64,000 bases of DNA from Streptomyces sp. WM6378 (GCF_001279695.1 NZ_LGDD01000279.1:20653-84652); one strand, 5' to 3'. Shown: positions 1-8,546, numbered from the stretch's first letter. Program-made: numbers and translations. The notes: a model not told the origin generated them from the sequence alone.

Positions 1-273
1 GTCGCACAGGCCGGGCCGCAGCCGCAGATCATGCCGCAGGCGGCGCCGCAGGTCACTCCGCAGGTCGCCCCCCAGGTCGCCATGCCCCAGGTCTTCAACC
101 CGGAGCCCGCGCCTCGTGTCGCCCCGCAGGTGAACCCGCAGGTGAACCCCACGGTGAACCCGCTCATCAACCCGCTGATCGCGCCGGCCAGCGCCCCGCA
201 GGTACCCGGGCTCGGCCTCGGCCAGCTCGCGGCGCCGCCCGTGGGTCAGCTGGGTCTGCCCCGACTCGGCTGA
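1..273 (+). CDS. C-terminal part of a proline/valine/asparagine-rich repeat protein (5' end outside window)
   Basis: The reading frame is open from the first base and stops at TGA 271-273, so only the last 90 residues are present. They consist of short near-repeats of PQV, APQV, NPQV, NPTV and NPLI, followed by a Gly/Leu-rich tail ending GLPRLG. No catalytic motif is visible. Low-complexity Pro-rich tails of this kind are typical of secreted or surface-exposed Streptomyces proteins, but the N-terminus that would show a signal peptide lies outside the window. The next gene encodes a small exported protein on the same strand 73 bases downstream, so the two may be co-transcribed. I do not recognise the family. 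Confidence 0.7.
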   Translation, partial: VAQAGPQPQIMPQAAPQVTPQVAPQVAMPQVFNPEPAPRVAPQVNPQVNPTVNPLINPLIAPASAPQVPGLGLGQLAAPPVGQLGLPRLG

Positions 274-346
274 TCGCCTCTCCGCGAATCTCCACCGCTC
301 AACTCCATCTGTCGCACACCACATCAGCTCGACCAACGGAGAAGAA

Positions 347-628
347 ATGCGCAAGATCCAGAAGGTCGCCCTCGTCGGCGTCGCCGTCCTCGGCGGCCTC
401 GGCGCCTTCGGCGGCGGCACCGCCTTCGCCCACGGCGAGGAGGGCGCGCACGACACCGACATCATGCAGAACTCCGAGTGCCGCTCGCACGACATGAACA
501 TCGATGTCCTCGGCAGCGTCGGCGCCCTCAACGCCCTGCTGGGCAACGGGCTCAACGGCGAAGGCGCCCCGGGCGCGCAGCCCGCCCACCTCGGCTCGGA
601 CATGGGCTGCAACAGCAAGGTCGGCTGA
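347..628 (+). CDS. Small secreted protein of unknown function (93 aa)
   Basis: The protein starts with a Sec signal peptide: basic MRKIQK, a hydrophobic Val/Gly/Leu stretch, and a likely signal peptidase site after AFA near residue 28, giving a mature chain that begins HGEEG. The mature part is about 65 residues with only two cysteines (in NSEC and MGCN), which could form one disulfide, and a hydrophobic centre, VLGSVGALNALLGNG. A good ribosome binding site (GGAG, five bases before ATG) fixes the start. The layout of one Cys pair around a hydrophobic core is reminiscent of small hydrophobic surface proteins of streptomycetes, but I do not recognise it as a chaplin or rodlin. A large hairpin follows at 703-775. 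Confidence 0.8.
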   Translation: MRKIQKVALVGVAVLGGLGAFGGGTAFAHGEEGAHDTDIMQNSECRSHDMNIDVLGSVGALNALLGNGLNGEGAPGAQPAHLGSDMGCNSKVG

Positions 629-702
629 CAAGCCGCGCCGCACGCCTTCCGTCAAGGCCCTGCCCTCGTCCTGTTCTTCGCGGTCCCGCACGAGGGCCAC
701 TG

Positions 703-775
703 GCCTCCGGGCCCGGCGCGACTCCCACCCCCCGGCGAGCGGATGGCCCGGGGTGGTGTCACCGGGCCCGGAGGC
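703..775. terminator. Large nested inverted repeat, probable terminator of the small secreted protein gene
   Basis: A perfect 14-base inverted repeat (703-716 with 762-775) encloses a second, 7-base one (725-731 with 750-756). The structure is GC-rich without a T run, as is usual for Streptomyces terminators. It lies 75 bases after the stop of the secreted protein gene. Confidence 0.55.
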
Positions 776-1322
776 GCAGGGGGAGATGGCTCCTGGCGCA
801 TCGCCGGCCGTTGGACCCGGCGCCGCAGGCACAGTCCGGGGCCGGGCGCAGCCGGTTGGCCGCCCGCCCATCACTCGGGCCGAGCCGCCGCGTACCGAGT
901 ACGACGCCGGTTCAGAATGCGCCCCCGTCGCCACCAGCTCCGGCGTTCCTTCCGCGCGGCGCCGCCGACCCGCGTTCGACGCGCGAACCCGGCGGACCGG
1001 CCAGGGTGGTTGAAGGGCACGGGGTCCCGGGACGACGAGCGTTCCGGGACCTCTTGTGACTTCCCTCAACCGCCCGGTTCAACGACCGGACACAGTCCCC
1101 GTCACCGTGCTCGTCCCGCCCAACGAGCCGAAACGATACGCCAGTTGAAGCTCCGGGCCGGCCCGATGGATCTTGGCTGAAAACACCCTGGGGCAAAACC
1201 CTGTAATACGTCTCGGAATTTCATCGACCAGGGACTGTAATCCGATATACAGGAGGGTTTCAGCGGCCCACATTCCCCCGAATGTACGACGCCTCGCGCC
1301 GCGTGATGCTCGTTAGGCGATC
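776..1322. other. Non-coding stretch
   Basis: Frames open on either strand here lack ribosome binding sites and have no recognisable protein character. From about 1190 to 1330 the sequence is clearly less GC-rich than its surroundings, which in Streptomyces usually marks a promoter region; it would serve the small gene at 1323. I see no other structure. Confidence 0.5.
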
Positions 1323-1517
1323 GTGACTTTGAAGGAAAAGAACGCAGAAAAGGCCCGTCCGCTCCTCTCGCACCAGGAAGACTCTGGGGAGCCGGGAGGT
1401 CTCATGCACTGCTCGGACCTGCTTGAGGAGTTCCTCGCGACCATCGGCCGGATGGAGAGTGAATACATGCAGGCCGCGACGGCGGGATGGCCGGCCCAGG
1501 GCTCGCACTCCGGCTGA
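1323..1517 (+). CDS. Small hypothetical protein (64 aa), possible partner of the DUF2637-type gene
   Basis: A GTG-started frame of 64 codons, charged and hydrophilic, with a short helical segment (CSDLLEEFLATIGRMESEY) and no membrane segment or cysteine motif. The ribosome binding site is weak (AGG five bases before GTG); an internal ATG at 1404 would leave a 37-residue protein. It ends 49 bases before the next gene on the same strand, so a two-gene transcript is likely. The composition looks like real protein rather than a shadow frame, but I cannot assign a family, and the call is uncertain. Confidence 0.45.
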   Translation: MTLKEKNAEKARPLLSHQEDSGEPGGLMHCSDLLEEFLATIGRMESEYMQAATAGWPAQGSHSG

Positions 1518-1566
1518 GACAACCCCCACCCGCGCACGGAGAAGCAAGTGATCGAAAGGATTCGGA

Positions 1567-2250
1567 ATGAGAGCCGATTATGATGCGGTAGACCAATATC
1601 CTGATTACACCCAGCCGATCGACGTGCAGCACATGTGGCGCACGCCAGATCCGGAGACCCCGTCGGAAGTCTGGGATCCGGACGAGGAACTGGCCCGGAT
1701 CCTGCAGCCGACGCACAGCGTGGATCCGGTGCCTCCCCCTTTGGACGGCGACAGGCACTCGCACCGCCAGGTCAGCCGGCGGCGGCCTCGGTCAGGATTT
1801 CACGTCCTCGCCGGAAAACGGAGGATCATCGCCGTCTCGATCCTGATCACAATAATCACCATCTGCGCGGTGACGATACTGACCTGGTCCATCTCTTATT
1901 CGTACAATCAGCTGCGCATCATCGCGCTGCTCGGGGCATCGCCGCAGTTGGCGCGCTGGTGGCCGCTGACGGTGTACGGGCCGTGGCTGTTGGCAGGTCT
2001 GTCCATCCTGCGGGCATCCGTTCAGCACCGAACCGCCCGGCGGTCCTGGGCGGTGATGCTGATCTCTTCCGGCACTGCGGTGGCCATGTGTATCGGCCAG
2101 GCGCCGCATTCCCTCTTCGCGATGGTAGTCGTCGGAATTCCGCCGATCACCGCCCTGGTCTGTTTCCGTGAACTCGTCGGCCAGTTCTCGCCCCGGCCCG
2201 GCCCCCGGCACGCCTTCGACATGGTGAACGGACTCAAGAAGAGGCCATAG
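1567..2250 (+). CDS. DUF2637-type membrane protein
   Basis: The 227-residue product has a hydrophilic N-terminus (about 80 residues, acidic then Arg-rich) and then four hydrophobic segments: about 86-110 (AVSILITIITICAVTIL), 133-152, 160-180 and 185-200. The arrangement resembles the actinobacterial DUF2637 family, which also includes Spd-type plasmid spread proteins; no enzymatic motif is present. The start is supported by AAAGGA seven bases upstream of ATG. It follows the 64-residue gene at 1323. Nothing around it indicates a plasmid or integrated element, so a chromosomal housekeeping or developmental role is as likely as a conjugation role. The family assignment is from general resemblance only. 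Confidence 0.65.
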   Translation: MRADYDAVDQYPDYTQPIDVQHMWRTPDPETPSEVWDPDEELARILQPTHSVDPVPPPLDGDRHSHRQVSRRRPRSGFHVLAGKRRIIAVSILITIITICAVTILTWSISYSYNQLRIIALLGASPQLARWWPLTVYGPWLLAGLSILRASVQHRTARRSWAVMLISSGTAVAMCIGQAPHSLFAMVVVGIPPITALVCFRELVGQFSPRPGPRHAFDMVNGLKKRP

Positions 2251-2263
2251 GCGGTTGAGGCGG

Positions 2264-2315
2264 CCGTTCGACGAGCACGCCACTTCTGGGCGGACCGTTC
2301 GACGAGCACGCCACT
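2264..2315. repeat. Two tandem copies of a 21-base sequence, 31 bases apart
   Basis: The same 21 bases (CCGTTCGACGAGCACGCCAC plus T) occur at 2264-2284 and 2295-2315, in the gap between the convergent DUF2637-type and nnaR genes. The copies lie in direct orientation and do not form a terminator stem. Confidence 0.8.
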
Positions 2316-2328
2316 CGGCCGGGCCCGC

Positions 2329-3492
2329 TCAGCCCTCCGCGTACTTCGCGTCCGCCGCCGGGTCGAGCGCGAGCCGGTAGCCGCGCTTCACCACTGTCTG
2401 GATGACCCGGGGGGCGCCAAGTGCCGTGCGCAGGCGGGCCATCGCGGTTTCCACGGCGTGTTCGTCCGTGCCCGAGCCGGGCAGTGCGCGAAGGAGTTCG
2501 GCGCGGGCCACCACCCAGCCGGGGCGGCGGGCCAGGGCGCGCAGCAGGGCCATGCCGGCCGGAGGGACGGGTTTCAGCTCGCCGTCCACCAGAACCGCGT
2601 GGCCGCGGATCTCGACGCGGCGGCCGGCCAGGGGCAACACCCTTGCGCGGGCCGGGAGTTCGGTGCACAGGAGCTGGACGAGAGGGCCCAGCCGGAAGCG
2701 CTCGGGGGCCAGCGTGGTCACACCGCGGGCCTGGAGCGGCAACGCGGTGACCGGGCCGACACAGACGGGCAGCACGTCGTCGTGCAGGGCGAGCAGCAGC
2801 TCGGCGAGCATGCCGCGCTCCTCGGCCCGGCTCAGGAGCGAGGCCGCGGCCGGGGCGCTGGTGAAGGTGAGCGCGTCCAGGCCGTGCGAGACGGTGGCGT
2901 CCAGGAGCCGGTCCAGCGGTGCCAAGTCCTGCGGCGGCAGCCAGCGGTAGACCGGCACCCCGACGACCTCGGCGCCGCCCGCACGCAGCGCCTCCACGAA
3001 GCCCGGCAGGGGCTCGCCGTGCAGCTGGATCGCGATGCGGCGGCCCGCGACGCCCTCGGCGAGCAGCCGGTCGAGGACCTCGGCCATCGACTCGGACGAG
3101 GGCGACCACTGTTCGGTGAGCCCGGCGGCCCGGACCGCGCCCTTGACCTTGGGCCCGCGGGCGAGGAGTTCGACGCCCTTGAGGGTCTTCAGGAGCGCGT
3201 CCCCCATCCCCCAGCCGTCGGCGGCCTCGACCCAGCCGCGGAAACCGATGGCGGTGGTGGCCACCACCGTGTCGGGCACCTTGGCGATCAACTCCTGGGT
3301 GGCGGCGAGGAGTTCACTGTCGTCGGCGAGCGGCACGATCCGCAGCGCGGGCGCGTGCAGCACGGCGGCCCCGCGGCGGGTGAGCAGCGCCGCGAGCTCG
3401 TCGGCCCGGCGGGCAGCGGTGACGCCGACGGTAAATCCACCGAGGGGCCCGCCCGGACCGTGCGGTGCGGCCGCTTCTGCTTCTGCGGACAT
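2329..3492 (-). CDS. nnaR: NnaR-type nitrogen regulator: HemD-like domain fused to a winged-helix DNA-binding domain
   Basis: Residues about 18-265 have the two-lobed uroporphyrinogen-III synthase (HemD) fold signature: FTVGVTAARRADELAALL at the start, IAIQLHGEPLP in the middle, and DALTFTSAPAAASLL. Residues about 285-380 form an OmpR/PhoB-type winged helix (GTDEHAVETAMARLRTAL, then the wing VVKRGYRL). This fusion is the architecture described for NnaR of S. coelicolor, which co-activates nitrate/nitrite assimilation genes with GlnR. The gene for a nitrate transporter lies directly upstream on the same strand (104 bases between stop and start), which supports this role rather than heme or cobalamin synthesis. 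A real enzyme would normally sit with other hem genes, none of which are here. Confidence 0.85.
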   Translation of the reverse strand: MSAEAEAAAPHGPGGPLGGFTVGVTAARRADELAALLTRRGAAVLHAPALRIVPLADDSELLAATQELIAKVPDTVVATTAIGFRGWVEAADGWGMGDALLKTLKGVELLARGPKVKGAVRAAGLTEQWSPSSESMAEVLDRLLAEGVAGRRIAIQLHGEPLPGFVEALRAGGAEVVGVPVYRWLPPQDLAPLDRLLDATVSHGLDALTFTSAPAAASLLSRAEERGMLAELLLALHDDVLPVCVGPVTALPLQARGVTTLAPERFRLGPLVQLLCTELPARARVLPLAGRRVEIRGHAVLVDGELKPVPPAGMALLRALARRPGWVVARAELLRALPGSGTDEHAVETAMARLRTALGAPRVIQTVVKRGYRLALDPAADAKYAEG

Positions 3493-3595
3493 GACTCTCC
3501 AGGTGGTGCGGGGGCGTCCGAGCCTGCCAACGGGGCGTGACGCCCGGGGTTCACCGTGGTTTCCCGGGTGTTACGTCACCCCCCACCGACAAGGA

Positions 3596-4936
3596 TCACA
3601 CCTCGGCGTAGGTGGGCGCGGGCACGGCGGCGAGGGGTGTCCGTGCAGCTCGGCGTACGTATACCGCCCAGGTCACGGTGAAGCACGCCGCGTAGCAGGC
3701 CAGGAAGGCGGCGAAGGCAGCGGTGCCGGTGCCCGCGGTCTGGAAGGACTGCCGGAAGGCGAGGTTGATGGCGAGCCCGCCGAGTGCGCCGACGGCCCCG
3801 ACGAACCCCATGGCCGCCCCCGAGAGCCGCCGCCCGTAGGCCGCCGCGTCCTCGCCGGACAGCCCGCGGGCGAGCGCCTTGGCCTGGAAGATGCCGGGGA
3901 TCATCTTGTACGTGGAGCCGTTGCCGAGCCCGCTGAGTACGAACAGGGCGATGAACCCGGTGAGGAAGACGGGCAGCGACTTCTGGACGGAGGCGTACAG
4001 GACGACGCCGGTCGCGGCGGCCATCGCGGCGAAGTTCCACAGGGTGATGCGGGCGCCGCCGTACAGGTCGGCGAGACGGCCGCCGACCGGCCGGATCACG
4101 GAGCCGAGCAGCGGCCCGATGAAGGTGAGCGAGGCGGCCTGCAGCGGGGTCCGGCCGAACTGGGTCTGGAGCACGAGGCCGAAGGCGAAGCCGTAGCCGA
4201 TGAAGGAGCCGAACGTGCCGACGTACAGGAACGCCATGATCCAGGTGTGCGCGTCCCGCAGCGCCTCTTTGGCGGCGCCCGTGTCGTTGCGTACCGGCGC
4301 CAGGTTGTCCATGCCCAGCGCCGCGCAGAGCCCGGCGATGACGATCAGCGGGAGGTAGACGGCGAGCACGATGCGCGGGTGGGTGGCTCCGGCGGTCGCG
4401 ATGACGAGCAGCCCGACGAGCTGCACCACCGGTACGCCGATGTTGCCGCCGCCCGCGTTGAGCCCGAGCGCCCAGCCCTTCTTGCGGAGCGGGAAGAAGG
4501 CGTTGATGTTGGTCATCGAAGAGGCGAAGTTGCCCCCGCCGACCCCAGCCAGGGCCGCGACCAGGAGGAACGTGGTGTACGAGGTGCCGGGCTCCATGGC
4601 GAGCCAGGCGGCGCCGGCCGGGAGCAGGAGCAGCAGGCAGCTGATGACGCTCCAGTTGCGGCCGCCGAAGCGGGCGACGGCGAAGGTGTAGGGGATCCGG
4701 ACGAGGGCGCCGACGAGGGTCGCCACCGAGATCAGGAAGAACTTGCCCGCGGGGTCCACTCCGTAGCCGGGGCCCATGAAGAGCACCATCACCGACCACA
4801 GGCTCCAGACCGAGAACCCGATGTGTTCGCAGAACACGGACAGGAAGAGGTTGCGCCGGGCGACGCGCTCGCCGGTCTCCCGCCAGAAGGTGTCGTCCTC
4901 GGGGTCCCACCGCTCGATCCAACGGCCAGCCATCAT
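3596..4936 (-). CDS. narK: NarK-family nitrate/nitrite transporter
   Basis: A 446-residue major facilitator protein with about 12 membrane segments. The nitrate-porter signature is visible (GGGNFASSMTNINAFFP near residue 145), and a second Gly-rich helix (SGLGNGST) lies in the C-terminal half. The family exchanges or imports nitrate and nitrite across the cytoplasmic membrane. I chose the ATG pair at 4936/4933 because GGAGG lies just before it and the conserved chain begins MAGRWIERW; an ATG at 4987 would add 17 residues that do not look like family sequence. It precedes nnaR, so transporter and regulator are probably co-transcribed. A 9-base inverted repeat lies 7 bases upstream of the start. 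Confidence 0.88.
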   Translation of the reverse strand: MMAGRWIERWDPEDDTFWRETGERVARRNLFLSVFCEHIGFSVWSLWSVMVLFMGPGYGVDPAGKFFLISVATLVGALVRIPYTFAVARFGGRNWSVISCLLLLLPAGAAWLAMEPGTSYTTFLLVAALAGVGGGNFASSMTNINAFFPLRKKGWALGLNAGGGNIGVPVVQLVGLLVIATAGATHPRIVLAVYLPLIVIAGLCAALGMDNLAPVRNDTGAAKEALRDAHTWIMAFLYVGTFGSFIGYGFAFGLVLQTQFGRTPLQAASLTFIGPLLGSVIRPVGGRLADLYGGARITLWNFAAMAAATGVVLYASVQKSLPVFLTGFIALFVLSGLGNGSTYKMIPGIFQAKALARGLSGEDAAAYGRRLSGAAMGFVGAVGALGGLAINLAFRQSFQTAGTGTAAFAAFLACYAACFTVTWAVYVRRAARTPLAAVPAPTYAEV

Positions 4937-4942
4937 GCCTCC

Positions 4943-4974
4943 ACGGTCGCTTCGCTTCACGTGACAGCGACCGT
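4943..4974. promoter_or_regulatory. Inverted repeat at the narK start, candidate operator or leader hairpin
   Basis: Perfect 9-base arms ACGGTCGCT (4943-4951) and AGCGACCGT (4966-4974) are separated by 14 bases that contain the 8-base palindrome TCACGTGA. On the minus strand the interval reads GTCAC, seven bases, GAAGC, which resembles a GlnR box (GTnAC-n6-GAAAC) with one extra spacer base. It could be an operator or a 5'-leader hairpin; the sequence does not decide. Confidence 0.4.
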
Positions 4975-5038
4975 AGGGAGGGAGCATTTCGGCCGCGTGC
5001 CGCCGGGTGACCGGGGTGCAACCTTGTCTTCACGGGGT

Positions 5039-5071
5039 CCGGGCGGCGGCGGTGAGACCGTCGCCGCCCGG
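5039..5071 (-). terminator. Hairpin terminator after the acyltransferase gene
   Basis: Arms of about 15 bases (5039-5053 with 57-71 of the same line), one G-T pair, three-base loop. It starts 6 bases past the acyltransferase stop codon and separates the mat-acyltransferase transcript from narK-nnaR. Confidence 0.65.
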
Positions 5072-5076
5072 GTCCG

Positions 5077-6234
5077 TCAGGCGGGCCAGAGCCGGGGCCG
5101 GCGCTTGGCGGCGACGTCCTCGACCCAGCCGAAGCACAGCACGCACAGGCCGATGAGGACCCAGGTCACGGCGAGTACCGGCCACGAGCTGTTGAGGAAC
5201 TTGCCCGCGCCCGCGAGCGCGTCGATGCTCCACAGGTCGTCCCAGACGGTGGCGGCGACCAGGATGCACAGGTTGTGCCACAGGTAGACCGTCACGGCCC
5301 GCGAGTTGAGCAGGGTGATCAGGCGGTCCCAGCGGCGCAGCGGGGCCGGCCACTGTTCCCACGAGGGGCTGATGTGCAGCAGCAGGAGCACCGCGCCGAG
5401 CGACCACAGGGTCTGCGCGAGCGGGATCGAGTCGAGCTCGGTGTCGCCGGTGATCGAGAACCCGCCGCGCACCGCCCACCAGTAGCCGAGCGCCATCACG
5501 ATGGGGGCGAGCGAGGGGATCAGGAAGTTCGGCAACTTCCGCGTGACGCCCGCCTGGTGGGCCATGCCGAGGATCCAGCATGCGCCGAAGGTGGCGAAGT
5601 CGGTGAGAGCGGAGTCGATGCGCTCGGGCAGCCCCAGGTCCACGAAGTCCACGAGCGCGGCGATCGCGACCGGGGCGAGGATCGTCAGCCACGGCAGGCG
5701 CCGCAGCATCGTCCGGAACAGCGGCGAGAGCAGCACGAACCACAGGTAGGCGCGCAGGTACCAGAGCGGTTCGGCCAGGTTGGCGCCCCAGTTGTCGCCC
5801 AGTACGTGGTGGATGCCGGGCAGCCCGGCCCCGTACGGCGGGTCGCTCAGCGGGACCACCCAGAACAGCAGGTGCCCCCACCACCAGGCGGGGTGCCCGT
5901 CGGAGTCGGGGCCCCAGCCCTGGGCGAGCATGCCGGTGATGCCGACCGCGCCGAGCAGCCACATCGGCGGCAGCAGCCGGCGCAGGCGGCCCCGTACGAC
6001 CTGGACGGCGGGCCGCTTCAGGGAGCGGGCCATCAGGTTTCCGGCGAGCGCGAACATCACGCCCATGGACGGGAAGGCGAGCGGCAGCCAGGCCCAGCCC
6101 ATCAGGTGGTAGAGCACCACCCGGAACAGGGCGAGGGCGCGCAGGAAATCGAAGTACCGGTCGCGCACGGGCGCCCGGGGCGCCGGGGCGGCGGGGGTGG
6201 CCGCCGCTCCCGGAACTTCCACGTACGAGGTCAT
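5077..6234 (-). CDS. Membrane acyltransferase (acyltransferase-3 family)
   Basis: The 385-residue protein begins with a short Pro/Ala-rich tail and then has about ten membrane segments typical of acyltransferase-3 proteins, with the conserved RYFDFLRALALFRVVLYH start (R, D and R/H near the first helix), PLWYLRAYLWFVLLSPLF in the middle and a C-terminal TVYLWHN. Such proteins O-acylate envelope polysaccharides from the membrane. Its ATG overlaps the stop of the MatB-like gene by four bases (ATGA at 6231-6234), so the two are translationally coupled. It is therefore a strong candidate for modifying the polymer that MatB makes. The substrate and the acyl group cannot be read from the sequence. 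Confidence 0.82.
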   Translation of the reverse strand: MTSYVEVPGAAATPAAPAPRAPVRDRYFDFLRALALFRVVLYHLMGWAWLPLAFPSMGVMFALAGNLMARSLKRPAVQVVRGRLRRLLPPMWLLGAVGITGMLAQGWGPDSDGHPAWWWGHLLFWVVPLSDPPYGAGLPGIHHVLGDNWGANLAEPLWYLRAYLWFVLLSPLFRTMLRRLPWLTILAPVAIAALVDFVDLGLPERIDSALTDFATFGACWILGMAHQAGVTRKLPNFLIPSLAPIVMALGYWWAVRGGFSITGDTELDSIPLAQTLWSLGAVLLLLHISPSWEQWPAPLRRWDRLITLLNSRAVTVYLWHNLCILVAATVWDDLWSIDALAGAGKFLNSSWPVLAVTWVLIGLCVLCFGWVEDVAAKRRPRLWPA

Positions 6235-8387
6235 CCCGCCGCCGCCTTCCGTGCGGCCGGGTTGCCCGGCGCCTCGACCACGCCGGTGCGGCGCAGCTTC
6301 TGCCAGCGCAGTCGGCCGCCGGTCACCGCGGTGATCCAGGACTGGAGCAGCACGACGTACATCAACTGCCGGTACAGGACCTGCTGGAGGGGCAGCGAGA
6401 GCAGGTGTGTGAGCTTCTCCTTGTCGAGCCGGAAGGCGTAGGCCGCGCACACCGCCTGGATCATGAGCACGACGAGCCAGGCCACGATGGTCTGCTCGGT
6501 CTTGCCGAAGACGATTCCGTACAGGAGGAAGATGTCGATCAGCGGGGCGAGCAGCGGGGCCACCACCATGAACAGGGCGACGAGCGGCAGTCCGATGCGG
6601 CCGAAGCGGCCCGAGGCGCCGCGGTCCTTGATGGCGCCGCGGTGCTTCCAGATCGCCTGCATGGTGCCGTACGACCAGCGGTAGCGCTGCGACCAGAGCT
6701 GCTGGACGGATTCGGGGGCCTCGGTCCAGGCGCGGGCGTTCTCGCTGTAGACCACGCGCCAGCCGTCGCGGTGGATGGCCATGGTGATGTCGGTGTCCTC
6801 GGCGAGGGTGTCCTCGCTCATGCCGCCGACCCGTTCCAGGGCCTGGCGGCGGAAGGCGCCGACCGCGCCGGGGATGGTGGGCATGATGCCCATCAGGTCG
6901 TACATGCGGCGGTCGAGGTTGAAGCCCATCACGTACTCGATGTGCTGCCAGGCGCCGATGAGCGAGTCGCGGTTGCCGACCTTGGCGTTGCCCGCGACGG
7001 CGCCGACGCGCAGGTTGCCGAAGGGCTGCACCAGTTCGCGGACGGTGGACGGTTCGAAGACGGTGTCGCCGTCCATCATCACGACGAGCTCGTAACGGGC
7101 GTGCGCGATCCCGTTGTTGAGGGCGGCGGGCTTGCCGGCGTTCTCCTGGCGCACCACGCGTACGTTGGGATAGCCGAGCGCCTCGACGATGTCGGCGGTC
7201 CCGTCGCTCGAACCGTCGTCGATGACGATCACTTCGATCGGATGATCGCTCGCCATGAGCGAACGAACAGTGTTGGCGATGCATTCGCGTTCGTTGTACG
7301 CGGGCACCAGGACCGAGACCGGTTCGGTGACCGGCGGGCCCCATTGGAAGTCCTTCTTGCGCACCTTGCGGGCGTGCACGAAGGACAGCACCAGCATCAG
7401 CCCGAAGCGGGCGAAGACCAGCACGCCGACGACCGCGAGGCCGGCGACCAGGAAGTCGGTGGTGTGCTCGGCGACCTGGACGGCGCCGACGAAGGCCTCG
7501 CCCTTCCACAGGTCCATGCCCTTGACCGGGGTCAGCGCGCTGGGCGCGCCGAGCGCGGTGGTGAGGTTGACGAAGGTGTAGCCCGACTCCTGCATGTCCG
7601 GCAGGAACTTGTCGAGCGCGGCCACGGTCTGCGAGCGGTCGCCGCCGAAGTCGTGCATCAGGACGATGGCGCCCTTGTCGTCCTCCGGAGTGGCGTTGTG
7701 GATGATCTTCTTGACGCCGGGCCGCTGCCAGTCCTCACTGTCGGTGGAGTCGAGCGCCACGACGTAGCCCTTGCTGCCGACGTACTGGACGACCGGCCAG
7801 GTGTCGTTGTCCATGGCGTCGGCGAACGAGGAGTACGGCGGCCGGAACAGCGAGCTGTGCACGCCCGCGGCGCCCGCGAGCGCGAGCTGGTTCTCGGAGA
7901 GCTCGCGGTCGATGCGCGACTTCGACTGGTAGGACAGGTCGGGGTGGTTGAAGGTGTGCAGGCCCACCTCGTGCCCCTCGGCCACCATGCGCTTGATGAG
8001 GTCCGGGTAGCGCGAGGCGTTGGTTCCGGTCACGAAGAAGACGGCGTGCGCGTGGTACTTCTTCAGCTCGTCCAGGACCTTCGGCGTCCAGGTGGGGTCC
8101 GGGCCGTCGTCGAAGGTGATGACGATCTTGTGGTCCGGTATCTGCAGGCTGACCGGCTTGGCGGCGTTGCGCGCGTCGATGACCGGCCCGCCGTCGATGA
8201 TCTTCTCGGGCACCTTGTCGGTGGGTGCGGGGTCGCGTACGCGGTGGTCCGCCTGGATCTCGCTGTGCACATAGCCGCGCAGCATCAGCATCGCGACGAG
8301 CGCGACGAGCAGCAGCAGCGGCAGCAGATAGCGCATGGGCAGCCGCTTGCGTCGCGCTGGCCGCGGCTTGGCCTTGGTGGTTCTCAT
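6231..8387 (-). CDS. matB: Bifunctional polysaccharide deacetylase / glycosyltransferase, MatB-like
   Basis: After an N-terminal membrane anchor (about residues 19-37), residues 88-280 form a NodB-type deacetylase domain with TFDDGPD, the metal-binding HTFNH and RPPYS. A second membrane segment (about 313-335) leads to a GT2 processive glycosyltransferase (about 350-600) with SVLVPAYNERE, DDGSSDGT, MDGD, EDTD and the QRYRW motif (567-571), followed by more membrane helices. This single-chain deacetylase-synthase is the layout of MatB, which with MatA makes the poly-beta-1,6-N-acetylglucosamine-like polymer that clumps Streptomyces hyphae. In other bacteria the same activities are split between PgaB and PgaC. 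The gene is followed without a gap by the acyltransferase. Confidence 0.85.
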   Translation of the reverse strand: MRTTKAKPRPARRKRLPMRYLLPLLLLVALVAMLMLRGYVHSEIQADHRVRDPAPTDKVPEKIIDGGPVIDARNAAKPVSLQIPDHKIVITFDDGPDPTWTPKVLDELKKYHAHAVFFVTGTNASRYPDLIKRMVAEGHEVGLHTFNHPDLSYQSKSRIDRELSENQLALAGAAGVHSSLFRPPYSSFADAMDNDTWPVVQYVGSKGYVVALDSTDSEDWQRPGVKKIIHNATPEDDKGAIVLMHDFGGDRSQTVAALDKFLPDMQESGYTFVNLTTALGAPSALTPVKGMDLWKGEAFVGAVQVAEHTTDFLVAGLAVVGVLVFARFGLMLVLSFVHARKVRKKDFQWGPPVTEPVSVLVPAYNERECIANTVRSLMASDHPIEVIVIDDGSSDGTADIVEALGYPNVRVVRQENAGKPAALNNGIAHARYELVVMMDGDTVFEPSTVRELVQPFGNLRVGAVAGNAKVGNRDSLIGAWQHIEYVMGFNLDRRMYDLMGIMPTIPGAVGAFRRQALERVGGMSEDTLAEDTDITMAIHRDGWRVVYSENARAWTEAPESVQQLWSQRYRWSYGTMQAIWKHRGAIKDRGASGRFGRIGLPLVALFMVVAPLLAPLIDIFLLYGIVFGKTEQTIVAWLVVLMIQAVCAAYAFRLDKEKLTHLLSLPLQQVLYRQLMYVVLLQSWITAVTGGRLRWQKLRRTGVVEAPGNPAARKAAAG

Positions 8388-8497
8388 GGCAGGTGTCGTT
8401 ACGCCTTCGGGCCGGTACGCCGTGGTGGCCGTACGGGGTTGGTGCCAAGCGCTCCGCGGGATGTGGAGCGCGTCTAGTGCGGGCCGGTGGGCTGAGT

Positions 8498-8546
8498 GCC
8501 TGTGTCTAAACCCCGTCGCGGGCCCGGGCGGGGTTTAGACACAGGC
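8498..8546. terminator. Perfect 17-base inverted repeat between matA and matB
   Basis: Arms GCCTGTGTCTAAACCCC (8498-8514) and its exact complement (8530-8546) flank a 15-base GC-rich loop. It lies in the 225-base gap between two genes of the same orientation. It may be a terminator, an attenuator or a processing site that sets the matA to matB ratio. Confidence 0.6.

Noticed and set aside
1567..2250. Evidence for an integrated conjugative element because of the DUF2637/Spd-like protein
   Set aside because: No integrase, Tra ATPase, replication gene or att repeat is visible nearby.
2329..3492. Uroporphyrinogen-III synthase (hemD) of tetrapyrrole synthesis
   Set aside because: The C-terminal winged helix and the narK neighbour point to the NnaR regulator; no heme genes nearby.
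3035..5287. 750-codon plus-strand frame opposite nnaR and narK
   Set aside because: Spans two genes and their promoter on the other strand; no domain.
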